Positions 26,380 through 36,742 are shown, counted from the first letter of the stretch. The stretch: 36,742 nucleotides of DNA from Alphaproteobacteria bacterium (GCA_021325525.1 JAJPHB010000070.1:1-36742), one strand, 5' to 3'. The notes: generated by a model from the letters alone, not told the origin. Numbers and translations are program-made.

Positions 26380-27306
26380 GTGACCACCGCTCTTCTCGAC
26401 GATCTCGTCCAGCCCTTCCAAGTCGAGGCCTCCGCCCTGCGCGGCCGCCTCGTCCGCCTGGGGGCGCTCGTCGACACCATCGTGGCGCAGCATGCCTATC
26501 CCGAGCCCGTGGCGGGCATGCTGGGCGAGGCCATCGCGCTCGCCACCATCCTCGCCGGCGCCCTCAAATACGACGGCATCTTCACGCTCCAGACCAAGGG
26601 CGACGGCCCCATCCGCCTCATCGTCGTCGATGTGACGACGGCGGGCGCGGTGCGCGGCTATGCGCAGTTCGACGCGGAGAAGCTGGAGCACGCCCTCGCC
26701 GCCGCGGCGGCGGGAGGCCCGCCGGTGGCGGGCTCGGTGCCGCGCCTCCTCGGCGGCGGCTACATCGCCTTCACCGTCGATCAGGGGGAGCACACCGAGC
26801 GCTATCAGGGCATCGTCGAGCTGCAGGGCGCGAGCCTCGCCGAATGCGCGCACCACTATTTCCGCCAGTCGGAGCAGATCCGCGCCGGCATCAAGCTCGC
26901 CGTCGGCCGCGATCCCTCGGGCGCCTGGCGGGCCGGCGGCATCATGCTGCAGCGCCTGCCCGAGGAAGGCAGCATCATCGACGAGACGCGCGACGATGGC
27001 TGGCGCCGCGCCCTCATCCTGATGAGCTCGACGCGCAGTGACGAGCTTCTCGATGCGCGCACGAACCCGCACGAGCTCTTGTTCCGCCTCTTCCATGAGG
27101 ACGGCGTGCGCGTCTTCGCCCCGCACGATCTGGAGCCGCGCTGCCGCTGCTCGCGGCACCGCATCGAGCGGATCCTCCGCGCCATGCCCGCGGAGGATGT
27201 GAGCGCCCTCCTCGCCGGCGACGACCGCGTCGAGGTCGTCTGCGAATTCTGCAACGCGCGCTATGCCTTCGCCATGGGCGAGATCGCGGCGCTCCGCGCC
27301 GGCTAA
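26380..27306 (+). CDS. hslO: Redox-regulated chaperone Hsp33 (HslO)
   Basis: A 308-residue cytosolic holdase chaperone activated by oxidation. The N-terminal domain includes LATILAGALKYDGIFTLQTK and GPIRLIVVDVTTAGAVRGYA. The C-terminal redox switch has RCRCS and CEFCNARY, the CxC and CxxC zinc ligands whose oxidation activates the protein. The start is GTG at 26380 after GGGAG. It follows argF by 43 bases in the same direction, an order common in alphaproteobacteria. The toxin remnant begins directly after its stop. Confidence 0.94.
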   Translation: MTTALLDDLVQPFQVEASALRGRLVRLGALVDTIVAQHAYPEPVAGMLGEAIALATILAGALKYDGIFTLQTKGDGPIRLIVVDVTTAGAVRGYAQFDAEKLEHALAAAAAGGPPVAGSVPRLLGGGYIAFTVDQGEHTERYQGIVELQGASLAECAHHYFRQSEQIRAGIKLAVGRDPSGAWRAGGIMLQRLPEEGSIIDETRDDGWRRALILMSSTRSDELLDARTNPHELLFRLFHEDGVRVFAPHDLEPRCRCSRHRIERILRAMPAEDVSALLAGDDRVEVVCEFCNARYAFAMGEIAALRAG

Positions 27307-27307
27307 A

Positions 27308-27427
27308 GGTGGAGATATCCTCCTTCACGTGACGTATACCGAGCGTGACGAGCGCATTAGGATTATTTCGGCCCGGCGCTCAGAACGCCATGAGCAAGAC
27401 CACTACTATCGCGAAAACGCGCCCTGA
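27308..27427 (+). pseudogene. C-terminal remnant of a BrnT-family toxin
   Basis: In the frame ending at the TGA 27425-27427 the DNA encodes a stretch close to the C-terminal 35-40 residues of BrnT toxins: ILLHVTYTERDERIRIISAR followed by RSERHEQDHYYREN. The RIRIISAR segment is the family hallmark. The N-terminal half is missing: the hslO stop (27304-27306, in a different frame) lies directly upstream, and no start codon or ribosome site is present. A complete BrnT is about 90 residues and acts as an mRNA-cleaving RNase. This piece cannot be functional. It overlaps the antitoxin start, as in intact modules. Confidence 0.65.
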
Positions 27428-27786
27428 CGGGACGCTCGTCAAAGCGCTTGAAGACGGCACGGAGCAGCCTTTGACGGCGACGCCGCTGCGCCCCGAGGAC
27501 AGAGGCCGAGAGCCACGCGGCGGCGATGGCCGACCCGGCTGCACGGCCGATGGCGCCTGAGGAGCTTTCCAGGGCGCGACGCGTACCCCGGATCAGGACG
27601 ATCCGCCGTGCCCTAGGCCTCACGCAGGAAGAATTTGCCGCGCGATATGAAATCCCGGTCGGCACGCTGCGTGATTGGGAACAGGGCCGCAAGGAGCCCG
27701 ACCAACCAGCGAGGTCCTACATGCGGGCGATTGCTGGCGATGCCGCGGCTGTTGCTCGGGCCCTGCACAAGGGGCCAGCCGGATAG
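27390..27786 (+). pseudogene. Frameshifted HTH antitoxin of the BrnT-associated type
   Basis: An ATG at 27390 opens MSKTTTIAKTRPDGTLVKAL, the usual N-terminus of a family of HTH proteins paired with BrnT-like toxins. The remainder lies in another frame: EAESHAAAMADPAARPMAPE, then RIRTIRRALGLTQEEFAARY and GTLRDWEQGRKEPDQPARSY, a clear Cro/C1-type helix-turn-helix. Removing one base (the A at 27501) fuses both parts into about 131 residues, the expected length. As it stands, only an 86-residue C-terminal part from an ATG at 27526, without a ribosome site, could be made. Decay, not programmed shifting, is likely because the toxin is truncated too. Confidence 0.65.
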
Positions 27787-27908
27787 GCCACAATTCCCTG
27801 AGCGTTGCGCCTGCGTCCTGTCGCGCCCGCTTCCGCCTTGAACGCCGGCACCTCGCGTGCCAGTCTCGCCGCCTTCCACCCGAGACAATTCGCGAGTTCG
27901 AGGCCCGA

Positions 27909-28502
27909 ATGATCCGCTCCTTCCCGCGCACCGCCATTGTCGGTTTCGCTCTTCTCGCCCTGCTCGCCGGTTGCGAGACGCCGGCGACGCGGCCGAGCTT
28001 CCCCGATATCCGCTTCACGCAGGAGCCGAAGCTGCGGCTCGATGTCGCGGCGATCGACCTCGAGAACGATTTCCATCCGACCTTCCGCGCCCCCGATGTC
28101 GAGCATCTCTTCCCGGTGCCGCCGCAGCGCGCCGCCGAGAATTGGGTGCATGACCGGCTCGAAGCGACCGGCACGACCCGGCGCGCGCGGGTGCGCATCA
28201 CCAAGGCGAGCGTCACCGAAACGGACCTGCCAAAGACGCAGGGCCTCGTCGGCGCCTTCACCAAGGATCAGGCCGAGCGCTATGACGGCGTCCTCGAGAT
28301 GAGCGTCGATATTCTGAACGACCACGGCTTTCCCGAGCGCACCGCGACGGCGCAGGTGATGCGTTCGCAATCCGTCGCCGAGGGCATCACGCCGAACGCC
28401 CGCGACCAGGTCTGGTACGACATGACGAAGGCGATGATGGCCGATATGGACCGCGAGCTCGAAAAGCAGATGCGCGCCACCTTCGGCTACTACATTCAGT
28501 AG
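27909..28502 (+). CDS. Lipoprotein, unknown function
   Basis: A 197-residue lipoprotein. The signal sequence FPRTAIVGFALLALLAGC has its lipobox Cys at position 22. The mature part starts ETPATRPSFPDIRF and contains regular strand and helix alternation (LRLDVAAIDLEND, RARVRITKASVTETDLP, YDGVLEMSVDILND) and a C-terminal helix (MTKAMMADMDRELEKQMR). I do not recognise a domain; the pattern recalls envelope lipoproteins with a periplasmic alpha/beta domain. The start ATG at 27909 is the last before the signal sequence; the upstream open frame is low-complexity. Its stop overlaps the first unit of a 10-base tandem repeat. Confidence 0.75.
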   Translation: MIRSFPRTAIVGFALLALLAGCETPATRPSFPDIRFTQEPKLRLDVAAIDLENDFHPTFRAPDVEHLFPVPPQRAAENWVHDRLEATGTTRRARVRITKASVTETDLPKTQGLVGAFTKDQAERYDGVLEMSVDILNDHGFPERTATAQVMRSQSVAEGITPNARDQVWYDMTKAMMADMDRELEKQMRATFGYYIQ

Positions 28503-28530
28503 ATCCCGGGAGATCCCGGGAGATCCGAGG
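28501..28530. repeat. Three tandem 10-base units
   Basis: AGATCCCGGG occurs twice in direct succession (28501-28510, 28511-28520), followed by a diverged third copy AGATCCGAGG (28521-28530). The first unit includes the stop codon of the lipoprotein gene. Each unit contains the palindrome CCCGGG, so hairpins between units are possible. Such short tandem units can arise by slippage. Confidence 0.8.
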
Positions 28531-28639
28531 ATGCGAAAGGGGGCCCGCCGCTGACGGCGCGGCCCGCGCGGCCCGCGGCACCGCGCGGCGCGGCGATGCG
28601 CGCCGTGCGACCCGCGCCGCGCCCGCGCGCCTTTCGCAT
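28531..28639. repeat. GC-rich element bounded by perfect 10-base inverted repeats
   Basis: ATGCGAAAGG (28531-28540) and CCTTTCGCAT (28630-28639) are exact inverted repeats enclosing 89 bases of almost pure G/C with many short self-complementary words (GGCGCGG, CCGCGCC and similar). It starts directly after the 10-base tandem units and ends about 70 bases before the transporter gene. It may be a palindromic extragenic element, a miniature mobile element remnant, or a terminator/structured leader; sequence alone does not decide. No coding sequence is seen in it. Confidence 0.6.
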
Positions 28640-28708
28640 TGTTTCCGGCACGAGAAATCGCGTACCTTGTGACCTAATCGGGAGCGAACCCGAAGCAAGG
28701 GAGGATCG

Positions 28709-30319
28709 ATGAAGCACCGTGCGAAGGCGGGCCGCCCGCTGGCGGCCATTCTCTTCTTCCTCGCGGCCGTCGCGCTGGTTTCCGCGGGCGCCGCGGCGCA
28801 AGCCGCCGACAAGACGATCCGCTTCATTGCCCAGGCCGATTTGCGCAGCCTCGACCCGATCTGGACGACGGCCTACATCACCCGCAACTACGGCTACATG
28901 ATCTACGACACGCTCTTCGCGGTCGACAAGGATCTGAAGCCGCAGCCGCAGATGGTCGATAAATGGACGGAGAGCCCGGACAAGCTCACCTACACCTTCA
29001 CGCTGCGGCCGGGCCTCAAATGGCATGACGGCACGCCCGTCACCGGCGCCGATTGCATCGCCTCGATCGCGCGCTGGGGCAAGCGCGACGCGCTCGGCCA
29101 GAAGCTGATGGAAGCGGTCGACAAGATGAGCGCCGAGGGCGAGAGCTTCACGATCGCGCTCAAGGCGCCCTTCCCGCTCCTCATCGAGGGCCTCGCCAAG
29201 CTGTCGAGCAACACGCCCTTCATGATGCCGGAGCGCATCGCCAAGACCGACGCCTTCACGCAGATCACGGAATCGATCGGCTCGGGCCCGTTCAAATTCG
29301 TCCGCGAGGAGTGGGTCCCCGGCAACAAGGCGGTGTTCGTCAAGAACACCGATTACGTGCCGCGCCAGGAGCCGCCCTCCTTCGCCGCCGGCGGCAAGGT
29401 CGTCAAGGTCGACCGCGTCGAATGGCTCTACATTCCCGATGCCGCGACCGCCGCCGCCGCCCTCAATGCCGGCGAAGCCGATTGGTACGAGCAGCCGCCC
29501 GCCGACCTCCTGCCGCTCTTCCGCGCCAACAAGGACATCGTCGTCGCCAATGTCGACCCCCTGGGCAGCCAGGGCATCCTCCGCTTCAACTCGCTGCAGC
29601 CGCCCTTCAACAACGTCAAGATGCGGCAGGCCGTGATGGCGCTCGTCAACCAGAAGGACTATATGCGCGCCGTCGCCGGCAGCGACGAGAAGCTGTGGCG
29701 CGTCTGCGTCGCGATGTTCGTCTGCGGCACGCCGCTCGCCACCGACGCCGGCGGCGAGCAGCTCCTCAAAGGCCCCGACCTCGCCAAGGCGAAGGAGCTC
29801 ATCAAGGAAGCGGGCTACAAGGGCGAGAAGATCGCCCTCATCTCGGCGACCGACCAGCCGATCGTCCACAACCAGGCCCTCGTCACCGCCGAGGCCCTGA
29901 AGAATGCCGGGCTCAATGTCGAGCTGCAGGCGAATGACTGGGGGACGCTCATCACCCGGCGCGCCGGCAAGGCGCCGGTCGAGAAGGGCGGCTGGAGCAT
30001 CTTCCACACCTGGATCGTCGCGCCCGACCTCCTGTCGCCGGCGGTCAACTTCCCGGTCCGCGCCAATGGCGACGGCGCCTGGTTCGGCTGGCCGAAGGAC
30101 GATGAGATCGAGAAGCTGCGCGATGAATGGTTCAAGGCCCCCGATCTCGCCGAGCAGAAGCGCCTCGCCGCCGAAATCCAGAAGCGCGCCTACGAGATCG
30201 CCTCCTACGTGCCGACGGGCCAGTTCCTGATCCCCACCGCCTATCGCAAGAGCCTCACCGGGATCATCCCGGCGCCGGTCGTCTTCCTGTGGAACGTCGA
30301 GAAGCACGCCGGGGGGTGA
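28709..30319 (+). CDS. Peptide ABC transporter substrate-binding protein (SBP_bac_5 family)
   Basis: A 536-residue periplasmic binding protein of the DppA/OppA family. A Sec signal peptide covers residues 1-33 (AAILFFLAAVALVSAGAAAQ). Family features are KTIRFIAQADLRSLDPIWTT, YTFTLRPGLKWHDGTPVTGA and GSGPFKFVREEWVPGNK. It delivers a peptide or similar solute to the permeases encoded next. GGGAGG lies just upstream of the ATG. The substrate is not predictable; related transporters import dipeptides, oligopeptides or glutathione-like compounds. It opens a five-gene operon to 34399. Confidence 0.93.
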   Translation: MKHRAKAGRPLAAILFFLAAVALVSAGAAAQAADKTIRFIAQADLRSLDPIWTTAYITRNYGYMIYDTLFAVDKDLKPQPQMVDKWTESPDKLTYTFTLRPGLKWHDGTPVTGADCIASIARWGKRDALGQKLMEAVDKMSAEGESFTIALKAPFPLLIEGLAKLSSNTPFMMPERIAKTDAFTQITESIGSGPFKFVREEWVPGNKAVFVKNTDYVPRQEPPSFAAGGKVVKVDRVEWLYIPDAATAAAALNAGEADWYEQPPADLLPLFRANKDIVVANVDPLGSQGILRFNSLQPPFNNVKMRQAVMALVNQKDYMRAVAGSDEKLWRVCVAMFVCGTPLATDAGGEQLLKGPDLAKAKELIKEAGYKGEKIALISATDQPIVHNQALVTAEALKNAGLNVELQANDWGTLITRRAGKAPVEKGGWSIFHTWIVAPDLLSPAVNFPVRANGDGAWFGWPKDDEIEKLRDEWFKAPDLAEQKRLAAEIQKRAYEIASYVPTGQFLIPTAYRKSLTGIIPAPVVFLWNVEKHAGG

Positions 30320-30329
30320 GCAAGCCGCC

Positions 30330-31271
30330 GTGTTCGCCTATATCGTCCGCCGCACCCTCGCCACCATCCCGGTCATGGGAGTGGTCGCGCTCTTCGTCTT
30401 CTCGCTGCTCTACCTCTCGCCCGGCGACCCCGCCGCCATCATCGCCGGCGACACCGCGACCGTCGCCGACATCATGCGCATCCGCCAGAAGCTCGGCCTC
30501 GACCAGCCCTTCTTCATCCAGTTCGGCGGCTGGGTGTGGCGCCTGCTCCACGGCGATCTCGGCATCTCGATCTTCACCAACCTGCCGGTCATGACGCTGA
30601 TCGAGCAGCGCGTCGAGCCGACCGTGGCGCTCACCATCTCGACGCTCCTCGTCACCATCCCGGTCGCCATCCCGCTCGGCGTCATCGCCGCCTGGAAGGC
30701 CGGGACCTGGATCGACCGCGCCGTCATGGTTTTCGCCGTGCTCGGCTTCTCGGTGCCGACCTTCGTCTTGGCCTATCTCCTCATCTTCGGCTTCTCGATC
30801 GGCCTCGACCTCCTCCCCGTCCAGGGCTATTCGAGCATCCGCAACGGCTTCGGGCCGTTCCTGCAGCACCTCGTCCTGCCGACGATCACGCTCAGCCTCT
30901 TCTATGCTGCGCTCGTCGCCCGCATCACCCGTGCCAGCATGCTCGACGTGCTGGCGCAGGATTACGTCCGCACCGCTCAGGCGAAGGGGCTCGCGACCGG
31001 GCAGGTGCTGATCGGCCACGCCCTCAAGAACGCCGCCGTGCCGATCGCCACCATCATCGGCATCGGCATCGCGCTCCTCATCTCGGGCGTCGTCATCACC
31101 GAGACGGTCTATGCCATTCCCGGCATCGGACGCCTCACCGTCGATGCCATCCTCCGCCGCGACTATCCCATCATTCAGGGCATCATCCTGCTGTTCTCGG
31201 CGGCCTATGTGCTGGTGAACCTCGCCGTCGACATCAGCTACACCTTCCTCGATCCGCGCATCCGGTACTGA
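30330..31271 (+). CDS. ABC transporter permease (DppB/OppB type)
   Basis: A 313-residue inner-membrane permease with about six transmembrane segments. It starts MFAYIVRRTLATIPVMGVVA, the standard DppB/OppB N-terminus, followed by the SPGDPA motif. The EAA loop contacting the ATPases is YVRTAQAKGLATGQVLIGHA. ETVYAIPGIGRLTVDAI and RDYPIIQG are conserved C-terminal features. The start codon is GTG at 30330, 10 bases after the preceding stop. It should form a heterodimer with the next permease. Confidence 0.93.
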   Translation: MFAYIVRRTLATIPVMGVVALFVFSLLYLSPGDPAAIIAGDTATVADIMRIRQKLGLDQPFFIQFGGWVWRLLHGDLGISIFTNLPVMTLIEQRVEPTVALTISTLLVTIPVAIPLGVIAAWKAGTWIDRAVMVFAVLGFSVPTFVLAYLLIFGFSIGLDLLPVQGYSSIRNGFGPFLQHLVLPTITLSLFYAALVARITRASMLDVLAQDYVRTAQAKGLATGQVLIGHALKNAAVPIATIIGIGIALLISGVVITETVYAIPGIGRLTVDAILRRDYPIIQGIILLFSAAYVLVNLAVDISYTFLDPRIRY

Positions 31272-31272
31272 C

Positions 31273-32163
31273 ATGACCTTCGCCCCGACCGACCTTGCCG
31301 CCGCCCCGCCGGTCGTCGCCGCCCCCCAGCGCGGCCGGCTGCACGACCTTCTGCGGCGTCATCCGACGGCGATCGCCGGCGCCGTCCTCCTCGCGCTCAT
31401 GATCCTGATGGCGATCTTCGCTCCCTGGCTCGGCACGGTCGATCCGCAGGCGCTGGCGCCGATTCACCGCTTGAAGCCGCCTTCCGGCGCCTATTGGTTC
31501 GGCACCGACATGCTGGGGCGCGACGTCTACAGCCGCGTCATCTACGGCTCGCGCGTCTCGCTCATCGTCGGCCTCTCGGTCGCCGTCTTCAGCTCCGTCG
31601 TCGGCGTCGCGCTCGGCATGGTGACGGGCTTCGTGCGGCCGATCGACGCCGTCCTCATGCGCGTCATGGACGGGCTCATGTCGATTCCCTCGGTGCTGCT
31701 CGCCATCGCCTTGATGGCGCTGTCGCGCGCCTCGATGGGCAACGTCATCTTCGCCATCACCGTCGCCGAGGTGCCGCGCGTGACCCGCCTCGTGCGCGGC
31801 GTCGTCCTCACCTTGCGCGAGCAGCCCTTCGTCGAGGCGGCGATCGCCTCGGGCACCGGCTTCTTCCAGATCCTCTGGCGCCACATCCTGCCGAACACGG
31901 TGGCGCCGGTTCTCGTCCAGGGCACCTTCATCGCCGCCTCGGCGATGATCACCGAGGCGGCCCTGTCCTTCATCGGCGCCGGCACGCCGCCCAACATTCC
32001 GAGCTGGGGCAACATCATGGCCGAGGGGCGGAGCCTCTTCCAGGTCGCCTATTACATCATCCTCTTCCCCGGCATCTGCCTGTCGCTGACGGTGCTCGCC
32101 ATCAACCTCTTGGGCGACGGCCTGCGCGACGCCCTCGACCCGCGCCTCGCCCGGCGGATGTGA
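31273..32163 (+). CDS. ABC transporter permease (DppC/OppC type)
   Basis: A 296-residue permease with an N-terminal cytoplasmic stretch and about six transmembrane segments. Markers are WFGTDMLGRDVYSRVIYGSR, the OppC signature, and the EAA loop FVEAAIASGTGFFQILWRHI. The C-terminus GDGLRDALDPRL is the usual end of this family. It begins one base after the DppB-type stop. Its stop is followed by a palindromic repeat before the ATPase genes. Confidence 0.93.
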   Translation: MTFAPTDLAAAPPVVAAPQRGRLHDLLRRHPTAIAGAVLLALMILMAIFAPWLGTVDPQALAPIHRLKPPSGAYWFGTDMLGRDVYSRVIYGSRVSLIVGLSVAVFSSVVGVALGMVTGFVRPIDAVLMRVMDGLMSIPSVLLAIALMALSRASMGNVIFAITVAEVPRVTRLVRGVVLTLREQPFVEAAIASGTGFFQILWRHILPNTVAPVLVQGTFIAASAMITEAALSFIGAGTPPNIPSWGNIMAEGRSLFQVAYYIILFPGICLSLTVLAINLLGDGLRDALDPRLARRM

Positions 32164-32183
32164 GCTGAGAGGAGAGAAAGATT

Positions 32184-32300
32184 GAACCACCAAGGCACCA
32201 AGGCACGAAGAAGAATTGAGTGCGCGCGTCGCGCGCGAGAAACCGGCTTCGTGTCTTCGCGTCTTCGTGGTTCGCGCGTTCTTCGCGCCTTCGTGGCTCC
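32184..32300. repeat. Intergenic palindromic repeat of the accaccaaggcacgaag type
   Basis: The left arm GAACCACCAAGGCACCAAGG... (32184-32210) and right arm ...GTCTTCGTGGTTC (32247-32273) pair over 27 bases with six mismatches. The loop contains its own palindrome, GCGCGCGTCGCGCGCG (32222-32237). A further direct partial copy, CTTCGCGCCTTCGTGGCTC, occupies 32282-32300. Repeats built from the words ACCACGAAG / CTTCGTGGT are widespread between genes in diverse bacteria. Here it lies inside an operon and ends ten bases before the ATPase start codon, leaving no visible Shine-Dalgarno. Confidence 0.72.
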
Positions 32301-32309
32301 AGCGCGCCG

Positions 32310-34399
<2,090 letters not shown>

Positions 34400-34460
34400 A
34401 GCCTTGCGAGGCACCTTGCCGGCGTCCCCGGCCGCGGGTCAGCGAAGCGGGAATACGACC

Positions 34461-34853
34461 ATGTATTCAGAGACGACGCGATCCATCAAAGTCACGGTGA
34501 AGCCTTTCTACCTCGAGGACCAATCCTCGCCCGCCGACAACCACTATGTCTGGGCGTATCAGGTGCGGATCGAGAACCAGGGCGGCGAGACCGTCCAGCT
34601 GCGCCGCCGGCATTGGCGCATCACTGACGGCATGGGACGCCTCCAGGAGGTGCGCGGCCCCGGCGTCGTCGGCGAGCAGCCGGTCTTGAAGCCGGGCGAG
34701 AGCTTCGAATACACGAGCGGCACGCCGCTGACGACGCCGTCCGGCATCATGGTCGGCAGCTACGAGATGGAGACGCGGAGCGGCGAGAGCTTCGAGGTCG
34801 CCGTCCCCGCCTTCTCGCTCGATTCGCCGCATCAGCAGGTGCGCTTGAACTGA
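34461..34853 (+). CDS. apaG: ApaG protein (Co2+/Mg2+ efflux-associated)
   Basis: A 130-residue single-domain protein with the ApaG fibronectin-III-like fold. Diagnostic stretches are [58 protein letters not shown] and MVGSYEM. In enterobacteria apaG mutants are affected in cobalt resistance and magnesium efflux, but the molecular role is unsettled; the family also occurs as an F-box appendage in eukaryotes. The start ATG at 34461 gives the typical length. folE follows 46 bases later and may be cotranscribed. Confidence 0.95.
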   Translation: MYSETTRSIKVTVKPFYLEDQSSPADNHYVWAYQVRIENQGGETVQLRRRHWRITDGMGRLQEVRGPGVVGEQPVLKPGESFEYTSGTPLTTPSGIMVGSYEMETRSGESFEVAVPAFSLDSPHQQVRLN

Positions 34854-34899
34854 TCCGACCGGCCGGGGCGTGGCGGCCGGTGCAGCCAGGAGTCATGTG

Positions 34900-35562
34900 A
34901 TGGATATGGAACCCGTTCGGGACCGGCGCAGCCGGAGCGGGAACGGCAAGGCGCCGCTTCCGGCGAGCCGCCGCCCCGACCGCGCCGAGGCCGAGGAGGC
35001 GGTGCGCACCCTCATCCGCTGGGCGGGCGACGACCCGGCGCGCGAAGGCCTGCGCGGCACGCCTGAGCGCGTCGTGCGCGCCTTCAGCGAATTCTTCAGC
35101 GGCTATGACAGCGATCCGGTCGAGCTCTTGCAGCGCACCTTCAGCGAGATCGACGGCTATGACGAGATGGTCGTGCTGAAGGATATCCGCTTCGAATCGC
35201 ATTGCGAGCACCATATCGCGCCCATCATCGGCAAGGCGCATGTCGCCTATCTGCCCGACAAGCGCGTCGTCGGCATCTCGAAGCTGGCGCGGCTCGTCGA
35301 GCTCTATGCGAGGCGCCTGCAGATTCAGGAGAAGATGACGGCGCAGATCGCCAACACCCTCTGCGAGGTGCTGCAGCCGAAAGGAGCCGCCGTCGTCATC
35401 GAGGCGGCGCATCAATGCATGACGACGCGCGGCGTGCACAAGCCCGGCGTCACCATGGTGACGAGCAGCATGCTCGGCGCCTTCCGCACCGATTCGAACA
35501 CGCGGCGGGAGTTCCTCGCCATGATCGGCACGCCCGGAACGCACGGTCTCGACAATGTCTGA
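34900..35562 (+). CDS. folE: GTP cyclohydrolase I (FolE)
   Basis: A 220-residue enzyme that converts GTP to dihydroneopterin triphosphate, the first step of folate synthesis. The zinc ligands are in [14 protein letters not shown] and the Cys of [36 protein letters not shown] is the other family hallmark. The first 35 residues are a variable basic extension. AGGAG at 34888-34892 fixes the ATG at 34900. Folate made downstream is the cofactor used by the GcvT-type enzyme at 1399, though the genes are far apart. The 3' end overlaps the deacetylase gene by 8 bases. Confidence 0.96.
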   Translation: MDMEPVRDRRSRSGNGKAPLPASRRPDRAEAEEAVRTLIRWAGDDPAREGLRGTPERVVRAFSEFFSGYDSDPVELLQRTFSEIDGYDEMVVLKDIRFESHCEHHIAPIIGKAHVAYLPDKRVVGISKLARLVELYARRLQIQEKMTAQIANTLCEVLQPKGAAVVIEAAHQCMTTRGVHKPGVTMVTSSMLGAFRTDSNTRREFLAMIGTPGTHGLDNV

Positions 35563-36736
35563 GGCGGGCACCGCCGACCCGGCGCCGGCCACGATCGAGA
35601 TCCTCCGCCGCCTCGTCGGCTTCGACACGGTCTCGGCGCGCTCCAATCTGGAGCTCATCCGCTGGGTCGCCGATTATCTCGACGGCCACGGCATCGCCTC
35701 GCGGCTCACCTATGACGAGGGGGGCAACAAGGCCAATCTCTTCGCGACGATCGGCCCCGCCGAGGCGGGCGGCGGCGTCATCCTCTCCGGCCACACCGAC
35801 GTCGTGCCGGTCGAGGGCCAGCCCTGGGACAGCGATCCCTTCGCCCTCGTCGAGCGCGACGGCAAGCTCTACGCCCGCGGCGCCGCGGATATGAAGAGCT
35901 TCATCGCCATCGCCTTGGCGCTCGTCCCCGAATTCAAGGCGCGCGCCTTGAAGCGGCCCATCCACTTCGCCTTCTCCTTCGACGAGGAGGTCGGCTGCAA
36001 CGGCGTCCACCACCTCATCGAGGATCTGCCGCAGGGGAAGGCGCGGCCGCGCCTCGTCATCATCGGCGAGCCCACGCTGATGGCGGTCGCCAACGCCCAT
36101 AAGGGCTCCTACGTCTTCCGCACCACGGTCACCGGCCTCGAAGCGCATTCGAGCACCCCGCAGCGCGGCGTCAACGCCATCTTCGCGGCGAGCGAGATCA
36201 TCCAGTTCATCGCCGGCCTCGCCGCCGAGGCGCGCGCCGCCGCCGAGCCCGAAAGCGGCTTCGTGCCGCCCTATACGAGCTTCAATATCGGCATGATCGG
36301 CGGCGGGACGGCGCACAACATCATCGCGCGCGAATGCGCCTTCACCTGGGAGTTCCGCACCCTCCCCGGCCGCGATCCCGAGGCGATCCGCCGCCGCGTC
36401 GAGGAATTCGCGGCGCAGGATTTGCTGCCGCGCCTGCGCCAGGTCCATGCCGGCGCCAGCATCGCGACCGAGGCGGTCGCCCTTGTCCCCGGCCTCGTCC
36501 CCGAGCCGCAATCGCCCGCCGTGGACCTGGCGCGCCAGCTCACCGGCGCCAACGACACGACCGTCATCGCCTTCGGCACCGAGGCCGGCATCTTCCAGGC
36601 GGCCGGCATCCCCGCCGTCATTTGCGGGCCGGGCTCGATCGATGAGGCGCACAAGCCGAACGAGTTCATCGCCCTGGAGCAGATCGCCGCCGGCACCGCT
36701 TTCCAGCGCCGCCTCGCCGACTGGGCGGCGCGGTAG
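35555..36736 (+). CDS. argE: Acetylornithine deacetylase (ArgE-like M20 peptidase)
   Basis: A 393-residue M20 metallohydrolase. Zinc-site motifs are [20 protein letters not shown] (His and Asp), [22 protein letters not shown] (catalytic and metal Glu) and FGTEAGIFQ with [13 protein letters not shown] near the C-terminus (last metal His). The dimerisation domain is about 175-290 ([20 protein letters not shown]). It removes acetate from N-acetylornithine, giving ornithine for ArgF. Related succinyl-diaminopimelate or other N-acyl amino acid deacylases share the fold, so ArgE is a likely rather than certain assignment. The start overlaps the folE end. The gene ends six bases before the window edge. 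Confidence 0.87.
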   Translation: MSEAGTADPAPATIEILRRLVGFDTVSARSNLELIRWVADYLDGHGIASRLTYDEGGNKANLFATIGPAEAGGGVILSGHTDVVPVEGQPWDSDPFALVERDGKLYARGAADMKSFIAIALALVPEFKARALKRPIHFAFSFDEEVGCNGVHHLIEDLPQGKARPRLVIIGEPTLMAVANAHKGSYVFRTTVTGLEAHSSTPQRGVNAIFAASEIIQFIAGLAAEARAAAEPESGFVPPYTSFNIGMIGGGTAHNIIARECAFTWEFRTLPGRDPEAIRRRVEEFAAQDLLPRLRQVHAGASIATEAVALVPGLVPEPQSPAVDLARQLTGANDTTVIAFGTEAGIFQAAGIPAVICGPGSIDEAHKPNEFIALEQIAAGTAFQRRLADWAAR

Positions 36737-36742
36737 GCGGCG

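Noticed and set aside
27345-27392. Upstream extension of the antitoxin from a GTG at 27345
   Set aside because: The residues before MSKTTT do not fit the family N-terminus and overlap the toxin remnant in another frame.

Overview
The window is very GC-rich chromosomal DNA from an alphaproteobacterium, most likely Rhodospirillales or a near relative. I infer this from the gene order ribF - PAS_5 protein - ileS - lspA - DUF3035 lipoprotein - M16 protease pair, from the coexistence of PAS_5 and DUF3035 proteins, and from a CtrA-type box near the left end. Genes are packed tightly, often with ATGA stop/start overlaps, and no tRNA, rRNA, CRISPR array, prophage or transposase gene was seen.

Layout. 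(1) 1-4479: a partial minus-strand small gene; a choline-kinase-like phosphotransferase coupled to a dimethylglycine/sarcosine dehydrogenase-like FAD-GcvT fusion; a small lipoprotein. (2) 4489-7124: tadA on minus; then a class-I glutamine-amidotransferase-like hydrolase, an RluB/RsuA pseudouridine synthase and rsmD on plus, a translation/RNA modification cluster. (3) 7144-10869: a class III adenylate cyclase with TolB-like and TPR regions (minus), divergent from a LysR regulator and a DUF4242 protein. (4) 10902-21296, all minus: ileS, lspA, a DUF3035 lipoprotein, an active and an inactive M16 protease subunit, a DUF1444 lipoprotein, mutL and a small exported protein. (5) 21545-23876, minus: ribF followed by a PAS_5 protein and two unknown small proteins. 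(6) 24007-27306, plus: a promoter, an arginine-rich leader ORF, argD, argF and hslO. (7) 27308-28502: remnants of a BrnT-type toxin/HTH antitoxin pair, then a lipoprotein. (8) 28501-34399: repeats and a complete Dpp/Opp-type peptide ABC transporter (substrate-binding protein, two permeases, two ATPases). (9) 34461-36736: apaG, folE and an ArgE-like M20 deacetylase.

Most of the window is housekeeping. The strongest new signal is upstream of argDF: a near-consensus sigma70 promoter, a 25-codon ORF with a correctly spaced Shine-Dalgarno, seven arginine codons including four in a row just before its stop (three are CGA, one of the earlier ones is AGA), and then the arginine biosynthesis genes. 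This has the architecture of an arginine-sensing leader-peptide attenuator. Second-tier signals are the decaying toxin-antitoxin module, a two-base frame break separating a lipoprotein signal from its DUF1444 domain, two intergenic palindromic elements around the peptide transporter, a CtrA-type box, and a small exported protein next to mutL that vaguely resembles a toxin nuclease domain.
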